Shown: positions 62,510 through 64,000 of the stretch, one piece after another
How positions within the stretch are numbered: the stretch's first letter is position 1
How the letters are laid out: each line of letters begins with the position of its first letter
NCBI GenBank assembly: GCA_913061145.1
Contig: CAJXUQ010000001.1
Coordinates: forward strand, 124,001-188,000
Origin: an uncultured Haliea sp.
Lineage (GTDB): Bacteria > Pseudomonadota > Gammaproteobacteria > Pseudomonadales > Halieaceae
Reading direction: 5' to 3'
DNA: 64,000 nucleotides
The notes under the pieces: generated by a model
What the model saw: the letters and a program-made list of their open reading frames with translations, nothing else
What the model was told of the DNA's origin: nothing
Database searches by the model: none
Program-made: the position numbers and the translations under genes

Positions 62510-63868
62510 ATGGCAAAGACAACAACCAGACACCTGTTGGTGGTAGAAGATGACAAGGGGCTGCAGAGCCAGCTGCGCTGGGCCTTCGACGGCTACGAGG
62601 TGGCCATCGCGGGAGATCGCAGCGAGGCCATCACCGCACTGCGCCGCTTCGAGCCCGGTGTGGTGTTGCTGGATCTCGGGCTGCCGCCTGATCCGGGGGG
62701 CGTCACCGAAGGTCTCGCTACTCTGCGCGAGGTCCTGAGCCTCGCGCCCGAAACAAAGGTGATTGTGGTGACCGGCGACAACGACCGCGCGAACGCGGTG
62801 AAGGCGATTGCCGGTGGCGCCTGGGATTTCCACCAGAAGCCCGCCGATGCGGAGCTGCTGTCGATGCTGGTGGACCGCGCCTATCACGTCTATGCCCTGG
62901 AGCGGGAAAACCTGCGGCTGCAGAAAGCCAGCGAGAACATGCCGCTGCGCGACATCATTGCGGTCAGCCCGGAGATGCTGAAGGTGTGTCGCACCGTGGA
63001 GAAAATTGCGCCCACCGACATCACCACGTTACTGCTTGGCGCCAGCGGCACCGGCAAGGAGCGCTTCGCACGCGCGCTGCACGAACTGAGCCCCAGGGCG
63101 GGTAAACGCATGGTGGCCATCAACTGTGCCGCGATTCCGGAAAACCTGCTCGAAAGCGAACTGTTCGGGTATGAAAAAGGCGCCTTCACCGGCGCCAACC
63201 AGCAGACCATCGGCAAAATTGAATATGCCAACGAGGGCACGCTGTTCCTCGATGAAATCGGCGACTTGCCGCTGGAGTTGCAGGCCAAGTTGCTGCGCTT
63301 TCTGCAGGAGCGCGTGGTCGAGCGTATTGGAGGGCGTAAAGAGATACCGGTTGACGTGCGTATCGTGTGTGCGACGCACCAGAACCTGGAAGAGCAGATG
63401 CGAGAGGGTCGCTTCCGTGAGGATCTCTATTACCGAATCAGTGAAATGACGATCAAGATTCCCGCGTTGAAAGATCGCACCGGTGACACGGCCGTGCTGG
63501 CCAAGGCATTCCTGTCGCGCTTCACCGCCGAGCTCGGCAATGGTGGCCGCAGCTTCGACAGCAGTGCCCTCGAAGCGTTGGAACGCTACACCTGGCCAGG
63601 CAATGTGCGGGAACTGGAGAGCCGGGTGAAACGGGCGGCCATTATGGCTGACGGCCCCCAGGTAACCGCAGAGGATCTGGAACTCGACACGCAATCCACC
63701 GAGGATGCCCTGCCGTTGAACCTGCGGCAGGTGAGGGACGCAGCGGAGCGGGGGGCGATCATCCGCGCGATGGGGCATGCCGGGGACAACGTCTCGGAAG
63801 CGGCTGCGTTGCTCGGTGTAACCCGGCCGACCCTGTACACTCTACTGGAAAAGTACGGTCTCAAATAA
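62510..63868 (+). CDS. prsR: PEP-CTERM-box response regulator PrsR (sigma-54 activator)
   Basis: This 452-residue regulator has a receiver domain (phospho-acceptor Asp55 in VLLDLGLPP, Lys110), an AAA+ sigma-54 interaction domain with Walker A GASGTGKE (177-184), the GAFTGA loop (224-229), FLDEIGDLPLELQAKLLRFLQE and a FREDLYYRI segment, and a Fis-type helix-turn-helix at the end (VSEAAALLGVTRPTLYTLLEKYG). It belongs to TIGR02915. It should activate sigma-54 promoters upstream of PEP-CTERM genes; two such promoters with a shared upstream box are seen at 7.0 and 12.7 kb. Confidence 0.95.
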   Translation: MAKTTTRHLLVVEDDKGLQSQLRWAFDGYEVAIAGDRSEAITALRRFEPGVVLLDLGLPPDPGGVTEGLATLREVLSLAPETKVIVVTGDNDRANAVKAIAGGAWDFHQKPADAELLSMLVDRAYHVYALERENLRLQKASENMPLRDIIAVSPEMLKVCRTVEKIAPTDITTLLLGASGTGKERFARALHELSPRAGKRMVAINCAAIPENLLESELFGYEKGAFTGANQQTIGKIEYANEGTLFLDEIGDLPLELQAKLLRFLQERVVERIGGRKEIPVDVRIVCATHQNLEEQMREGRFREDLYYRISEMTIKIPALKDRTGDTAVLAKAFLSRFTAELGNGGRSFDSSALEALERYTWPGNVRELESRVKRAAIMADGPQVTAEDLELDTQSTEDALPLNLRQVRDAAERGAIIRAMGHAGDNVSEAAALLGVTRPTLYTLLEKYGLK

Positions 63869-63883
63869 CCGGAGCTCTCTGCG

Positions 63884-64000
63884 GTGATACCACCGACCCG
63901 CTCACCGTTTCCCTGGCTGTGGCTTGGGTACTCCCTGCTGCTGGTCTACGGCACCTGGTTCCCGCTCGACCGCTGGGACTGGGCACTGGGAGGCTGGCAG
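63884..64000 (+). CDS. VanZ-like membrane protein, 5' fragment
   Basis: Thirty-nine codons are visible from a GTG at 63884, with GGAG 9 bases upstream and the start 15 bases after prsR. The sequence has a hydrophobic helix with WLGYSLLLVYGTWFPLDRW, resembling the first helix and (V)YGSLYPF-type motif of VanZ family proteins, which often occur in exosortase loci. The rest lies outside the window, so the call is provisional. Confidence 0.55.
   Translation, partial: MIPPTRSPFPWLWLGYSLLLVYGTWFPLDRWDWALGGWQ

Overview
The window is a 64 kb exopolysaccharide (EPS) and exosortase A (XrtA)/PEP-CTERM locus from a GC-rich Gram-negative bacterium. The gene families (XrtA, PrsK/PrsR/PrsT, BY-kinase and Wza-type export, paired PEP-CTERM-associated acyltransferases) and the overall protein character suggest a marine gammaproteobacterium, perhaps a Halieaceae/OM60-type organism. 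That taxonomic placement is inference only. No rRNA, tRNA, CRISPR array or intact insertion sequence was seen.

Left part (1-13.9 kb). The TPR lipoprotein PrsT runs off the left edge. A lipid-type export set follows: a LolD-like ATPase, two FtsX/MacB-type permeases, a LolA-like periplasmic protein and an AMIN plus DUF1302-like outer-membrane barrel. It sits beside two tandem PEP-CTERM-associated acyltransferases (N-acyl amino acid synthase family) and an adenylate-forming enzyme. Two PEP-CTERM substrate genes are embedded here. Each has a good sigma-54 promoter preceded by the same 17-bp inverted-repeat box, which is the best candidate in the window for the PrsR binding site.

Middle part (14-35 kb). 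This is accessory glycan chemistry. A plus-strand operon carries an ATP-grasp/LMW-PTP fusion, a GT2, a sulfotransferase-like protein, an asparagine-synthetase paralogue without the N-terminal Cys, a TPR protein, an ACP, two exosortase-associated hydrolases, a deacetylase and a flippase. A more AT-rich mosaic follows: a TagF-like transferase, a GT2, an esterase, a Mur ligase fused to a peptidyl-tRNA-hydrolase-like domain, a sugar-transfer ATP-grasp, an unknown protein and a beta-propeller c-type cytochrome related to hydrazine synthase alpha. The set points to amino-acid, acyl or sulfate decoration of a glycan.

Right part (35-60.2 kb). A long minus-strand EPS operon, read from 60.2 kb leftward, begins with UDP-GlcNAc dehydrogenase/epimerase genes. 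It continues with the secretion ATPase, Wza-like exporter, chain-length protein, BY-kinase, outer-membrane barrel, WecB, deacetylase, FemAB-like protein, glycosyltransferases and exosortase A fused to EpsI. It ends with an amidotransferase, more glycosyltransferases, a CapK-like enzyme, the O-glycosylation ligase and another deacetylase. Many neighbours overlap by 4 bases (ATGA or GTGA), implying translational coupling. Beyond it, on the plus strand, are prsK and prsR and the start of a VanZ-like membrane protein.

Together the genes build nucleotide sugars, assemble, decorate and export an exopolysaccharide, process PEP-CTERM proteins by XrtA, and control those substrates through PrsK-PrsR and sigma-54. 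No initiating polyprenyl-phosphate glycosyl-1-phosphate transferase was seen; it presumably lies outside the window.
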